Source of the DNA: Ascaphus truei
Taxonomy: Eukaryota; Chordata; Amphibia; Anura; Ascaphidae
Assembly (NCBI GenBank): GCA_036426205.1
Contig: CM071579.1
Span: forward strand, 21,728,603-21,792,602
Reading direction: 5' to 3'
DNA length: 64,000 nucleotides
Position numbers and translations under genes: made by a program. Position 1 is the stretch's first letter; every line of letters starts with the position of its first letter. The notes below the pieces were generated by a model. It worked only from the letters and a program-made list of their open reading frames with translations, had not been told where the DNA came from and did no database searches. Positions 23,431 to 33,852 of the stretch are shown here, piece after piece.

Positions 23431-24754
23431 AGTTGAACTCAGCACTTGTGGGGCTCCTGGTGCAAGTTTTTATAGAAGACCTCCCTCTCCTACCCGGGGT
23501 TACTACCTGTGGAGTCGGTGCGACGATAAAGGGAGCCCACCATGTGATTGCGGAAGATCCCTGTCAGGACCACCTGGGTGGGTTCCCACCGCCACAATCC
23601 CCCAACAGGTAGAGCCCCGGGGGAAGGGGTGGTCTTTTAGAAATGCCAGAACGCTGGTCCGGCTGTTAAAAGTAGTGCCGGGTGTCACAATTAGTGCTGG
23701 AACAGCGTTGCAGTGGTTGGAGGATGGGACCCCGAAAAGTGGTGCTCTCAGCTGCACATATAGTAGTTCAGCCACTGCCAGGCCCCCTCAAATATCAAAG
23801 AAACATTGCATTCATTTAGCATAAAAAAACTATTCAAAGAGAGGGTGAATCCATCACTATATAGCAGCAAATCCTTGCTACACTCAGTGCTGTGAAATTA
23901 AAGTCCACCTAGCTCCAATATACTCTCCCAAGCAGGGAATAGGCACACACAAACTACTCGGTGTTATTGGAGTCAGTCCCATAAAGTATTGGCTTAAATG
24001 CTCCTTCTTCAGATGTGTAAACATTGGCTAATGAAAGGTTTGGTTACCCTAGAAAAAAAGGACTTGGGTTTTATCTCATTTTATAATGAGTTTTTTCTGT
24101 TCTAACTTTTCTTTTTTTTTTTGCACACCAGAACAACAATAAACATAATTGGATTTGTGCATTTTCTAAATGAATTGGTTGCGCTGACCTGCTCGGTCCT
24201 TGATGGTGTTTGTAAAGGAATAAAACCTTCACTTGGAAGATGATTACATTCGTTTCTAGAGACAGAAAAAACATGTGTATAATCTACATGGGATTACTCC
24301 CTTAAAGGACAGTGTTTTAGCTACAGAACCCACCCCCCCCTCTCTCCCTCCCCTATTTAAGGTTGTTTAATGGGAACCTTGCTGTTTTACGGTTACTCAA
24401 GCACATCATTCTCCACTCAATATATCCATGTTTATGCCTTTACAAAATCAAAGTGCCATTGATACCATGTGGGAATAATATACTTCATTTCGAAACAATC
24501 AACCTGTGTTGACTTTTAACAGCAAATAATAACACTGCCTGCGGAAAGCTCAGAGACTCTATCTGGTTTCATTCTTCTTAAGATGGCTCTTCTGTGGAAC
24601 ATGCCGGTATAATGTCAATCAATTAAGGGTTGTTCTTTGAGGAATAATTGAAATAATGTAACATGAATTCTGCAAGGGAACCGAGCAAACATTACAAACA
24701 TGATGGGAGCTATAAAGGCATCAATGCCAGGAGCATTTTTGACTTGCCTAAGAA
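23431..24754. other. Non-coding stretch
   Basis: No gene seen. A sequence at 23880-24015 ending CTCCTTCTTCAGATG is faintly like the flanks of the hammerhead-like repeats but lacks the GAAAC element. Confidence 0.35.
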
Positions 24755-25525
24755 CACTTGAAAAAAAGGAACTTTTATGGCGCTTGGACAGTTAATGCAT
24801 GAAACAAATGCTCAGTGAAATAAAACCCGTCCAGGTGACTATCCTTTGAAGGTCAGCTCTGCTGTTGGGAATTCCTCAGTGCTTAATGCAGGGCCGTCGT
24901 GGATGTACGCAATTGGAGACAAGATAAAGAGAGAGTGCCACAATAGTGCATTATCCTTGATAATCAGTACTTGTCATTGCTGATGATTCATTGAATGTAA
25001 GTATCCTCATGTGAGACCAAAGGTTTGATCACAAAATTATTTTAATAATACTCTGCATAAAAAAAAATCCATATAAAACAGGTGAATGTAACCAGACAAA
25101 ATATAAAAAAACAAATCAATTCGTGTTGGCACGATGTTCTTCTTCCATCGATATGTAGAATTGGAAATCTACTTACTAGAAGTAGCAAGGACATGCGCCT
25201 AATACATGGAAGTCTCGTTGTATAGCGGATCCCCGACTGGTTTGTCAGTAGTGTTGAGGACGTGCTGAATCAGCTGCTCGGCTCTGCCTCGCCGGTCGCG
25301 TTCGCCTGCCGGCCTCTCCGAATTACGTCACCATTTTCTGCTGTGGGATCCCCGAGAGTGTTCCGTGTTTAACCCTACGCATTTCAAGACACACATGTCT
25401 CTTCCTCAGGGGTGCAGAGCTGACCTTCAAAGGATAGTGACCAGGACAGGTTCGATTTCACTGACCATTTGTTTCATACATTAACTGTCCAAGCGCCTTT
25501 AAAGTTCCTTGTTTTTTTCACGTTT
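24755..25525. mobile_element. Long inverted-repeat element carrying a hammerhead-like motif
   Basis: The left arm at 24755-24864 contains GGCGCTTGGACAGTTAATGC and CTATCCTTTGAAGGTCAGCT. Both recur inverted at 25415-25525 (AGCTGACCTTCAAAGGATAG and TTAACTGTCCAAGCGCC). Arms are about 110 bp with few mismatches. The interior has an AT-rich part near 25035-25110, a GC-rich part at 25260-25340 and, against the right arm, the hammerhead-like motif at 25371-25414. No coding frame. Class unknown. Confidence 0.7.
25371..25414 (-). ncRNA. Hammerhead ribozyme-like motif (copy b, best core)
   Basis: Minus strand: ACCC, CTGAGGA, then AGAGACATGTGTGTCTT, GAAAT, GCGTA, GGGT. CTGAGGA fits the CUGANGA core exactly, GAAA is intact, and GTA fits the GUH cleavage triplet. 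Helix I is ACCC with GGGT (4 bp). Stem II is AGACA with TGTCT closed by TGTG (5 bp). Helix III is minimal, with T instead of C after GAAA. All essential core bases are present. Such short-helix-III hammerheads in amphibian repeats are known to work best as dimers. Confidence 0.6.
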
Positions 25526-25831
25526 CCTATATTCTGGTTTCCTAAGAAAACCAGCCAGACTTTTTAGGCAGCTATGGACTGAAGTTGAATTGGACTATTT
25601 CAATTGTTTAAATTTTATGGTATAAATATTCCATAGTATGTCCACACTCCAATCACGGACACCAACAATGAACACATAAGTATAATTAGCGCTTTTTCAC
25701 AAATTTTCACTCAATTGTCTAAGAACACCATGGATTGTATAAAAGCGGTATATAATGTAAGCTCTCCTGGCAAGATATTCCTTTTCCTTTTGTGTTGTAT
25801 GTTTGATGCTGGATTATATTTCCTTATAATA

Positions 25832-26126
25832 CAGATGCAGCCACCAGTATCTGATGATTTACCTTGGAAAATCTGGGGCAATCTTCCAGTAAACTGCAAC
25901 ATTTCTGTGACATTTCTGTGGCCAGACTAATGGCCCATCAGATTACCACAGTGGGGGTCCCTGCAGTCCCATTCAAACTGAATGGGACTGCAGGGACCCC
26001 TGCTGTGTTAATCCAATGGGCCATTATTCTGGCTGCAGAATCTCACAGAAATGCTGCAGTTTACTGGGAGATTGCCACAGTATTTTCCCAGGCAAGTCAT
26101 CGGATACTGGTGGCTGCATCTGTATA
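25832..26126. mobile_element. 295-bp foldback element
   Basis: ACAGATGCAGCCACCAGTAT at the left is inverted as ATACTGGTGGCTGCATCTGT at the right. The match continues inward through GGGCAATCTTCCAGTAAACTG and its inverse, and the centre is the palindrome CCTGCAGTCCCATTCA / TGAATGGGACTGCAGG. Almost the whole element is one hairpin. A MITE of unknown superfamily. Confidence 0.85.
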
Positions 26127-26838
26127 GAGTATGTCCATTTTGTGATGTCCTGTGAACATTTAAAATTCTATGTAAATAAAAATATACATACGCCCATACA
26201 TCTCTATACGCATGAAATTACGAATATAAATGGAGGTACATTGTTACTTATATATCTTTCTAAAGGGGATTACTCTTTTTAGCTCATATTCAGTTTGCTG
26301 TAAATTTGTCTTTGTCTTCCCCTTGCTGGGAACATTTAAGATCCTTTCATTTGAATGGAGCTTAAATCTTCCTTGCAAGGGAGAGCAGCTGCACTGTACA
26401 TTACATAGGGGTTTTATGGAGAGAGCCAGTGACTAAGCTGAGAGAGATTCTCAGAACCGCTAATGTTCTATTCACATGTATACTGTGCAACATCCTTGTT
26501 TTTTTAGTAAAGAAAATGGAATTGACATTAAAAAGGGTTGCTTCCTTTTCATTAATAAACTCTTTCAAAAAGTGCATGGAGGACGGTGTCCCCTTATTGA
26601 TCCAAGAAAGGTTCCATACAGTATCACTACAATTGTCGCACAACCACTTCCAAGGCTGGGGGTGTTTGTCATTGTGCTGCAATGGGAGGAAGGCTCCTCC
26701 GTCACTGAAGGGACTCATAGAACTTGAACCCACATCAAACAGCTTCTAACTCACATAAAAAGTGGACAAATAGGAGGCGGTGCTCGTCCGGGACGGCGGC
26801 CCTCCTTGCGTCTGTATGCAAAAAGAAATGTCATAAAT

Positions 26839-27003
26839 CAGGGGTTCTCAACCCCCCCCCCCCCAACAGTTCAGATCTTGAGAATATCCCTGCTTCAGCA
26901 CAGATGGTTCCATCATTGGCTCAGTCTTTGACTGCACCACCTGCGTTGAAGCAGGGATATCCTGGAAACCTGACCTTTTTGGGTGAGTACTGGAGTTGAG
27001 AAC
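26839..27003. mobile_element. hAT-like MITE, family D (copy 1)
   Basis: Starts CAGGGGTTCTCAACCCC and ends with GGAGTTGAGAAC. Inside is ATATCCCTGCTTCAGCACAG, matched inversely by GAAGCAGGGATATCCTGGAA. Related copies are at 45401, 50857, 52479 and 59136. The CAGGGGT...TTGAGNAC ends are of hAT type. A C run of about 12 lies at 26850. Confidence 0.75.
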
Positions 27004-27486
27004 TCGTCATTAGTATTCCTTGCAAGACGCACGTGGCCTGGGGAGTGTTTCCTCCTCACAGGAATCGCTCTAGCTTCACCAAATCCATTCTCCTGCAATG
27101 CGATTTCATTCAGTTTCAGTGATCATTAGCTCTTTGTACATGACTCCGGCAGAGGAAAATGATGGAACTAGACAATTTATTTTTGATTTATTCTAATTCC
27201 AGAGATGATTGCTGGGAGGAGGAAGCCCCAGTGCAATTTAGAGCTAGTTCGGTTACTGGTTATGCCTTTCATGTGTAATCCATCTTTGTCAGACTGCTGG
27301 AAGACTACAGGCAGCTGGCTGGGACTCTGCCCTTCCTTGGGAGAGGGTGGAACACACCAGGGCCCTCTCTGCATGTTAACCCATATATTGCTGGAACGGA
27401 TGAGCCAGGGACCATGCTTCTTCCTCTCCTGTCCTTTAGTGATGAATATACAGTCTTGCTGTTTAAAAAATTTTTTTTTGTATTGA

Positions 27487-27605
27487 CACAAACATAGCTG
27501 TATCATATTGATATATATACATATATATATATATCTATATATATATATATAATCTCAATAATAATAATCATATAAGCGTAGTATATATATATATATATAT
27601 ATTGA
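27487..27605. repeat. TA-rich microsatellite
   Basis: ATATATATAT runs broken by AATCTCAATAATAATAATCA. AT-rich and able to form cruciforms. No other feature. Confidence 0.85.
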
Positions 27606-27739
27606 CCATTAAGGCAACACATTGAGGCCTTCAGCAGAGACGTGCTGGTTCGCAGCTTCTATTGAATTTAAGTATACAGGGAATACTGGGGATGAATTAA
27701 AAGGGCGATTTTGTTTGCTATTTTTTTGTTTTTGTTACA

Positions 27740-27812
27740 TAGGATTGAAGCAAGGGGTCACCAGAGCTGAAACCCATTCATTTCAGCTCCAGGAACCATC
27801 TGGTTCTGGAGA
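27740..27812. repeat. Foldback repeat, family F (partial copy)
   Basis: ATAGGATTGAAGCAAGGGGT and CCAGAGCTGAAACCCATTC correspond to ATGTAGGATTGAAGCAGGAGG and TGGAGCTGAACCCCG at 40075-40110. Only the left end remains before a LINE tail. Confidence 0.5.
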
Positions 27813-27814
27813 TA

Positions 27815-28516
27815 CATCTTTATTTATATAGCGCCATAATGTACATAGCGCTTCACAGCAGTAATATACGTGACCGTCATATAAATAACAAATGTAGCTC
27901 TGTTTACCCCCTTCTCTGGGAAATTCTACTGCTACGTGGGGTGTCATGGTGCATACCTGTTGGGAGCAGGAAATCGTGAGCTGCCTCGTTGTTATAGGGT
28001 GAACAGGATAGGCTTTTGGGTTCTGGCTATTGCAGTTCTTCTCATGGTACTCAGCGCCTCAAGCTGTAGTGGGCTCCAGGGTATTCTGGAGGTCAGTTCC
28101 CACCACTGCACATGTACTCCACTCTGCCCAGGAACTGACACTCAGGCAGGTGAAAAGTGAACAAGGGACTTTATTGTGCATCCTGATATACAGCCACTGC
28201 AATTCCTTCTACAGTGCTGAGCCTGGAGTGGGCCTGCTCATCATCGCAATGGGAGAGACTGACAGCCCATGCTCTCTCCTTTCTCTCCAGAGCAAGACTG
28301 ACAAACTAACTTTTGGATACTCCTCTTCCTCAGGAAGCAGGGGCGGGCCCATGACCTGTACCTATCCCTGATAGGCTACACACAGGCCATGAGTCATCAC
28401 CGCACTCCTCTCCATCAAAGAGGAGCCTGCAGGGGGTCAAGAGCCCATAACACATAATTGGAAGACATAAAAGTAACATGTAGGAAAAGGAGTCCCTGCC
28501 CCGAAGAGCTTGGATG
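27815..28516 (-). mobile_element. L2-type LINE 3' end split by an LTR-like insertion
   Basis: 27815-27892 (TTTATTTATATAGCGCCATA through ATAAATAACAAAT) and 28449-28516 (ACACATAATTGGAAGACATA through GAAGAGCTTGGAT) are the two halves of the sequence that is continuous at 31490-31648. Reading across the intact copy, about 556 bp have been inserted at ACAAAT/GACACATAAT. The inserted piece starts TGTAGCTCTG, like other TGTAGC LTR starts here, and has GGCTACA at 28374-28380. Confidence 0.65.
27893..28448. mobile_element. LTR-like insertion
   Basis: Sequence absent from the intact LINE tail at 31490-31648. It starts TGTAGC, contains a reversed AATAAA-like GGGACTTTATTG at 28163 and has GGCTACA at 28374-28380, so an LTR of about 488 bp plus 68 bp of extra sequence is possible. 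Target duplication is not clear. No protein frame. Confidence 0.45.
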
Positions 28517-28519
28517 TAA

Positions 28520-28760
28520 AGCTCCCCCGTCATGTGGGCCAATAGAAATCCCAACCTGACGATGTCATAGCTTCCTATTGGCCCGCAGGATGCGGGAGCT
28601 TTGAAACTCCGCCAGTACATGATCCCTGCTAGTCGAGCAGAGTGGCTACAGGCACCCCCTACGGAGATAAGTATCTCCAGAAGCAGAGGGTCCCCAGGGC
28701 TGAAATTAGTGGGGTTCCGCTCCTGAGAACCACCGGCTTCAATTCTATGTTAAAAATAAA
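28520..28760. repeat. Foldback repeat, family F (copy 2)
   Basis: CATGTGGGCCAATAGAAATC is matched by GCTTCCTATTGGCCCGCAG, and GGCACCCCCTACGGAGATAA and CAGAGGGTCCCCAGGGCTGA correspond to the copy at 40080-40385. Confidence 0.6.
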
Positions 28761-29964
28761 AATGATTTGCCAAAAGAAATCGCATGCTTGGATTGCCTCT
28801 TTAAAAGATGCCTAATGACTATTCTATTAATCATTATTAAACGTTAACTCCCTTGTTTAGTGAATGGAAGGTAATGGACACAAATGTTGTAAAGAACAGC
28901 CTATGAAACAAAAAATATCTGTGCTCCAGTTTGGCAGACGGGGGGGTTGATCTTATAATACACATATTCCAGCACTAAATGAATTAAATGCTCACAAATG
29001 TACTATAACCCTCCCTGCCCAGCTCCTGAGGAGTTTACATCGTTGTGCAATGGTTGTCCACTCGGCACAGGTTACCGTGACTCAGGGGCTGGATTGAGGC
29101 AGCTGGGCGATGAGGTAGCAAGGTTGTGGAATAATGGGCGCGAGGAACGTTTGTAGTACAACTGTCATTTTTTCATGTCCCCAAGCACAGGGGCCGCTCA
29201 TTCCCTTAGTGACAATGTTGTACTGTATTTTATAGCAGACATACATGAATACGGTTCTTCCATTAGTGCCCACTGTTAACACTCGAATGGAGGTACATTT
29301 ACCAAGCTGCTCTATGTAGATGTGGGACCGGGCCCCCCTTGTTGCTTCAGGATACTCATCGCTATTAATCCGATTACTCAAGGCCCCTACGGGAATCCTG
29401 GTAAGTTTTTCCTATGTGACTCAATACCTTTGGCCTGTTTGGGAACTGCCACTGTCACACAGACTGACGAGGAATATTAGTGCAAATCCGCGGTTAGAGC
29501 TGATCTGCCGTCACCTGGGAGCCCTCTTTAACTTGAGGCCGTCTGTAGTGTGCCATTTTCCTTAAATATTCAGGACTCCATTCCTTCTTTTCAGGTTTTT
29601 TACTTAAAGGGGTACTGTCCCTATCTACAACATAATAAAGAGGGGGGGCTGGTCGGTACTATTACTTTATAAACATTACTTATCTGCTCTCCCTGAGGCA
29701 CCTCTCCTCTTAGCTTTCTGGAACCTAAACTTCTTGAGCCTTCCCTTTCTCTAATATACTCTGTCCATGATGTCAAGATCCTATGGCAACACAGGGTGTT
29801 GCCAGATACACTCCAACCTTCTAGTAACGCTTTAGAAGGGGGGTTTACAGTACTGTTTATGATATTGTCAATTTGGGCAGATTCTCAGATAAACCTCCTT
29901 GTCACATTCCAGTTGGTGTAGATCGTCTGTGAAGTATTAGCTCACTAGTAGTAATCCTTCCTTT
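28761..29964. other. Non-coding stretch
   Basis: No gene or repeat ends that I can support. Confidence 0.4.
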
Positions 29965-30135
29965 TATACAGGTTAACCTGGTTTCAATTCCAGTGTCAGC
30001 TTCTTGTGACCTTAGGCAGGTCGTTTATTTACCTTGCTGTGCCTTAGTCACCAAAACTAGATAGTAAGCTCTCTGACACAGTCTCATTGTACCTCGAAAT
30101 CCTGTGCACAGCACTACATACATGTGTTTATATTA
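29965..30135 (+). mobile_element. CORE-SINE (copy 2)
   Basis: Contains GGTTTCAATTCCAGTGTCAG, CTTGTGACCTTAGGCAGGTC, CTGTGCCTTAGTCACCAAAA and TAGATAGTAAGCTCTCTGAC. These are the same head, CORE and tail parts as at 3935-4112, more diverged and with most of the tRNA-like head missing. Confidence 0.75.
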
Positions 30136-30342
30136 TAATAACTCCTCTATACTTGTAATAAAAACTGGTGTGTCAATTTTCCGTGTTTTATACCAAATTT
30201 GGAGGGGTGACTGCTTTAACGGTAATCTGGTGAACACCGTGTCTTACTCCCTGTTGCAAATTACTCCTTCATGTTAATCTCTGTGGCGACAGGTATATCC
30301 ATTGCTAAACGCACGTTCATCCTGCTTAACCTTGTTAGAAAA

Positions 30343-30384
30343 ATAGACGTTGTTTCCTCAATCAAAGTAATTTCATCAGCACTA
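30343..30384 (-). ncRNA. Weak hammerhead-like candidate (copy g)
   Basis: Minus strand: CTGATGA (exact core), 16 nt, GAAAC, AAC, GTC. The core bases and order fit a hammerhead. Stem II (AAT...ATT) and helix I (mostly G-T pairs) are weak, so a chance match is quite possible. It ends just before the MITE at 30391. Confidence 0.2.
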
Positions 30385-30390
30385 GTCTAA

Positions 30391-30572
30391 GGCTGCGCTT
30401 ATAGTGCCGGCGACGGCGACAGCGATGTCGCGTCAAAACAAATGTATCGACGCCGTCGCGTGCGCTTATAGTAGGCACGACGGCTTGGTCGCGATCACTG
30501 GAAGTCCCTTCAATTTGATTTTTCTAGCGACCACAGCGTCGCCGTCGTGTCGCCAGCACTATAAGCGCAGCC
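30391..30572. mobile_element. GC-rich MITE, family A (copy 2)
   Basis: The ends GGCTGCGCTTATAGTGCC and CACTATAAGCGCAGCC are inverted. Flanks are TAA and TTA. The interior is rich in GTCGC and GCGAC with GCGTGCGCTTATAGTAGGC, an internal repeat of the terminal motif, and CTGGAAGTCCCTTCAATTTG, shared with 63464. Confidence 0.85.
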
Positions 30573-31058
30573 TTACAATAATGTGCTTCCTCCCCAGCAG
30601 CTTGAATGTTCTCATTAATTCCAGCACATAATTAGATAAAGGGCACCTTCGTGTAACATTATGACTAATGCTAAATATTTTACTTGAAGATAATGCTTCT
30701 CCTGGTAAAGAAATTGTTTTTTTCCCACTAATATATTTTAATCTGAACAGACTCCTATTCTATTTTTACTACTCAAGTGTTAAATCAATTGGGGACGTGG
30801 GGGCAATTGGTGCAGATTAAATTTCTCTGCTCATATTAAACAATTAATTAATTATGAGTTAATAGTAAAAGATGAACTGCTGTATCTTTCAGATATCCCC
30901 CAACTTTAATTAATATCTCCTTATTCTAGTGGGTTATGGCTTTCTCCTTGAGCTTTTTGACCTAGAGGCCAGGAAATAGCAACAATCTAAAGGACACCTC
31001 ACAAACCCACAGCAGACAAAAGAACTTAAAACCATACAACAAGTTGTGTGATAATGAA

Positions 31059-31096
31059 CTGACGTTTTAGTCCTCACACACCACCTTTATCAAGAT
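31059..31096 (-). ncRNA. Decayed hammerhead-like motif (copy c)
   Basis: Minus strand: TTGATAAAGG, a G/T-rich stretch, TAAAAC, GTC. It keeps the layout of copies a and d but GAAA has become AAAA and stem II and helix I no longer pair well. Listed as a remnant. Confidence 0.3.
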
Positions 31097-31452
31097 CCTT
31101 GTTTGCTTTCAGGAACTCACCCACATTTACAGGAAATTCCAAACTTGGCGTGGAAGTGTCAAATTATTTCCTTGGCAGCACCGGCAAAAAAAGAAAATGC
31201 TATTGCTTTCAATTGGATTTATTTCGTTAAACAAAATTGGTGCTGTTTTTTTGGCCTCGGTCGCTCCCGTTTTGCAAAGGCGCAGCTTTAATAAATTATC
31301 CCCCTATGGGGGTTATTCATTAAACTGCGATAGTTGGGATTGAGGACCTGTAACTCGGAAACTCCCACTGAAGTTGATGGGAGTTTCCATGCAAAGGCAC
31401 TGAACCCCAATGTAGGTGGTGGTGTTGGGTACGATTACCTGTGGCACTGGCA

Positions 31453-31648
31453 TGTATGTATGTATGTATGTATGTACTGTATGTATGTGTCTTTATTTAT
31501 ATAGCGCTATTAATATACATAGCGCTTCACGGCAGTAATACACGTGACAATCATATAAATAACAAATGACACATAATGGGAAGAAGCGCTTCAGACATAA
31601 AAGTGACATTCAGGAAAAGGAATCCCTGCCCTGAAGAGCTTACAATCG
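31453..31648 (-). mobile_element. L2-type LINE 3' end with ATAC tail
   Basis: On the minus strand: GATTGTAAGCTCTTCAGGGC, GGGATTCCTTTTCCT, then AGCGCTATATAAATAAAGAC, ending in a CATA repeat at 31453-31490. This is the usual 3' end of vertebrate L2-group LINEs (GTAAGCTC...GCGCTATATAAATAA). It is 5'-truncated. The interrupted copy is at 27815-28516. Confidence 0.8.
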
Positions 31649-32145
31649 CTGGTCAGCTGAGCTCAGCCATGTCACGTGTATACAGATGTAGCCAGCGTTA
31701 CCGCGAGCGGTGGGGCATTCCCGTGGGATAAATGGCACGGTAGCTCCAACCCCATTTCGCACGCGGCTGATTCAAAACAATGGTCGCTTCTCCCGCATGT
31801 GCGTTGCGTATGTCCCACTGCAGCGCGCCACGGCTGCTACATCTTTATGTCGGTTATGTTTATGGTCACGGTGGTATTACTAGTGGTGAGGTGGTCAGTG
31901 GACAGTGGTCAGTGGACGTTGGTGTTTGTGGTGGCGGGTAGAAAGATCATTAATCCTAATCAATTATACTCCTCCTCTTCCTCCCCCTCCACAGCTTTAT
32001 ATAGTGTAATACTATGTGCTGCTGCAATGTCTGATTGTGGGTGGTAAAAAAACACATTTATATCTTACAGCTGCATTAAAAAAACACATGGAAACCAGTG
32101 TCAAACTCTGATACATCATATCATATATAATATATATATCACATA

Positions 32146-33687
32146 CAGTTGTGTGAAAAAGAAAGTACACCCTCTTTGAATTCCATGATTTTACATATCA
32201 GGACATAATTACAATCATCTGTTCCTTAGCAGGTCTTAAAATTCGGTAAATACAACCTCAGATGAACAACACATGACATATTACACAGTATCATAATTTA
32301 TTTAACAAAAATAAAGCCAAAATGGAGAAGCCATGTGTGAAAAACTAAGTATACCTTATGATTCAATAGCCTTAAGCAGCAATAACTTGAAGTAATCGTT
32401 TTCTGTATGACTTTATCAGTCTCTCACATCAACAAATGTGGGCATTTGTTAATGCACAGCCCTCTTAAGGTCCAGCCACAGCATTTCAATCGGGTTGAGG
32501 TCTGGACTTTGACTGGGCCATTGCAACACCTTCATTCTTTTCTTTTTCAGCCATTCTGTTGTAGATTTGCTGGTGTGCTTGGGATCATTGTCCTGTTGCA
32601 TGACCCAATTTCGGCCAAGCTTTAGCTGTCGGACAGATGACCTCACATTTGACTTTGGTATACAGAGGAGTTCATAGTCGACTCAATGACTGCAAGGTTC
32701 CCAGGTCCTGTGGCTGCAAATCAAGCCCAAATCATCACCCCACCAAAACCATGCTTGACAGTTGGTATAAGGTTTTTGTGCTGATATGCTGTGTTTGGTT
32801 TTCGCCAAACCTGGCACTGTGCATTATGGCCAAACATCTCCACTTTGGTCTCGTCTGTCCAAAGGACATTGTTCCAGAAGTCTTGTGGTTTGTTCAGATG
32901 CAACTTTGCAAACCTAAGCAGTGCTGCCATGTTCTTTTTAGAGAGAAGAGGCTTTCTCCTGGCAACCCTTCCAAACAAACCATACTTGTTCAGTCTTTTT
33001 CTAATTGTACTGTCATGAACTTTAACATTTAACATGCTAACTCAGGCCTGTAGCGTCTGAGATGCAACTCTTGTTTTTTTTTGCAATTTCTCTGAGCATT
33101 GCACGGTCTGACCTTGGGGTGAATTTGCTGGGACGTCCACTCCTGGGAAGATTGGCAACTGTCTTAAATGTTTTCAACTTTTGAATAATCTTTCTCACTG
33201 TAGAATGATGGACTTTAAATTGTTTGGAAATGGCCTTTAATCCCTTCTCAGATTGATGGGCAGCAACAATTGCTTCTCTAAGATCATTGCTGATGTCTTT
33301 CCTCCTTGGCATTGTGTTAACAAACACCTGAAAGCCCCAGACCAGCAAACTGCTAAAACGTCGGCTTTTATAAAAGTGGTCTCACTTGCTGATTATCAAT
33401 TAGTCAAGGGCATTTGATTAGCTGCACCTGTCTGCTACTTAGCATCTTAATTACTATGGAAGCAGTAATGATGTGCTTAGTTTTTCACACATTGCTTCTC
33501 CATGTTGGCTTTATTTTTGTTAAATAAATCATGACACAGTGTAATATGTCATGTGTTGTTGTTCATCTGAGGTTGTATTTACCTAATTTTAAGACCTGTT
33601 AAGAAACAGATGATTGTTATTATGTCCTGATATGTAAAACCATGGAATTCAAAGAGGGTGTACAGTACTTTCTTTTTCAAATGACTG
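32146..33687 (-). mobile_element. Tc1/mariner transposon
   Basis: A 1542-bp element bounded by TA on both sides (32144-32145 and 33688-33689). It starts CAGTTGTGTGAAAAAGAAAG and ends inversely with CTTTCTTTTTCAAATGACTG. The inverted repeats are about 220 bp long with modest mismatches, including TTCCATGATTTTACATATCA and its inverse. The inside encodes a broken DD34E-type transposase on the minus strand. Frameshifts and stops show it is inactive, but the ends are well preserved. Confidence 0.95.
32340..33312 (-). pseudogene. Tc1-like transposase, inactivated
   Basis: Starts at MPRRKDISNDLREAI (33312). The N-terminal paired-like DNA-binding part has the GRPSKFTPR motif (about 33115). The catalytic core shows LWTDETKVEMFGH (first Asp, about 32850), [11 protein letters not shown] (second Asp, about 32590) and [15 protein letters not shown] (Glu, about 32470), the DD34E arrangement of Tc1 elements. 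It is broken by a one-base shift in the A9 run near 33080, a TGA soon after, another TGA just after VMIWA near 32720, and a further frameshift and stop near 32645. Intact family members are about 340 residues. Function when intact: cut-and-paste transposition at TA sites. Confidence 0.95.
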
Positions 33688-33852
33688 TATATATCACATA
33701 TTTATCACAATATATATGTAACTCTCTAACTGCTCCTCCAACTGCTCTCTGTAACGCCCTAACTGCTCTCTATAACTCCCCAAGAGCTCCTTTAAATTCT
33801 CCAACATGCTCACCGATACAAGTGGAGCAAAGTTGCATACAGTATATATATA

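Noticed and set aside
23252..23824. 190-codon frame beginning in a 19-bp repeat
   Set aside because: The first part is the minisatellite and the rest has no recognisable domain.
24981..25860. CTGATGA words at 24981 and 25850 as hammerhead cores
   Set aside because: No GAAA followed by GUH in the needed position.
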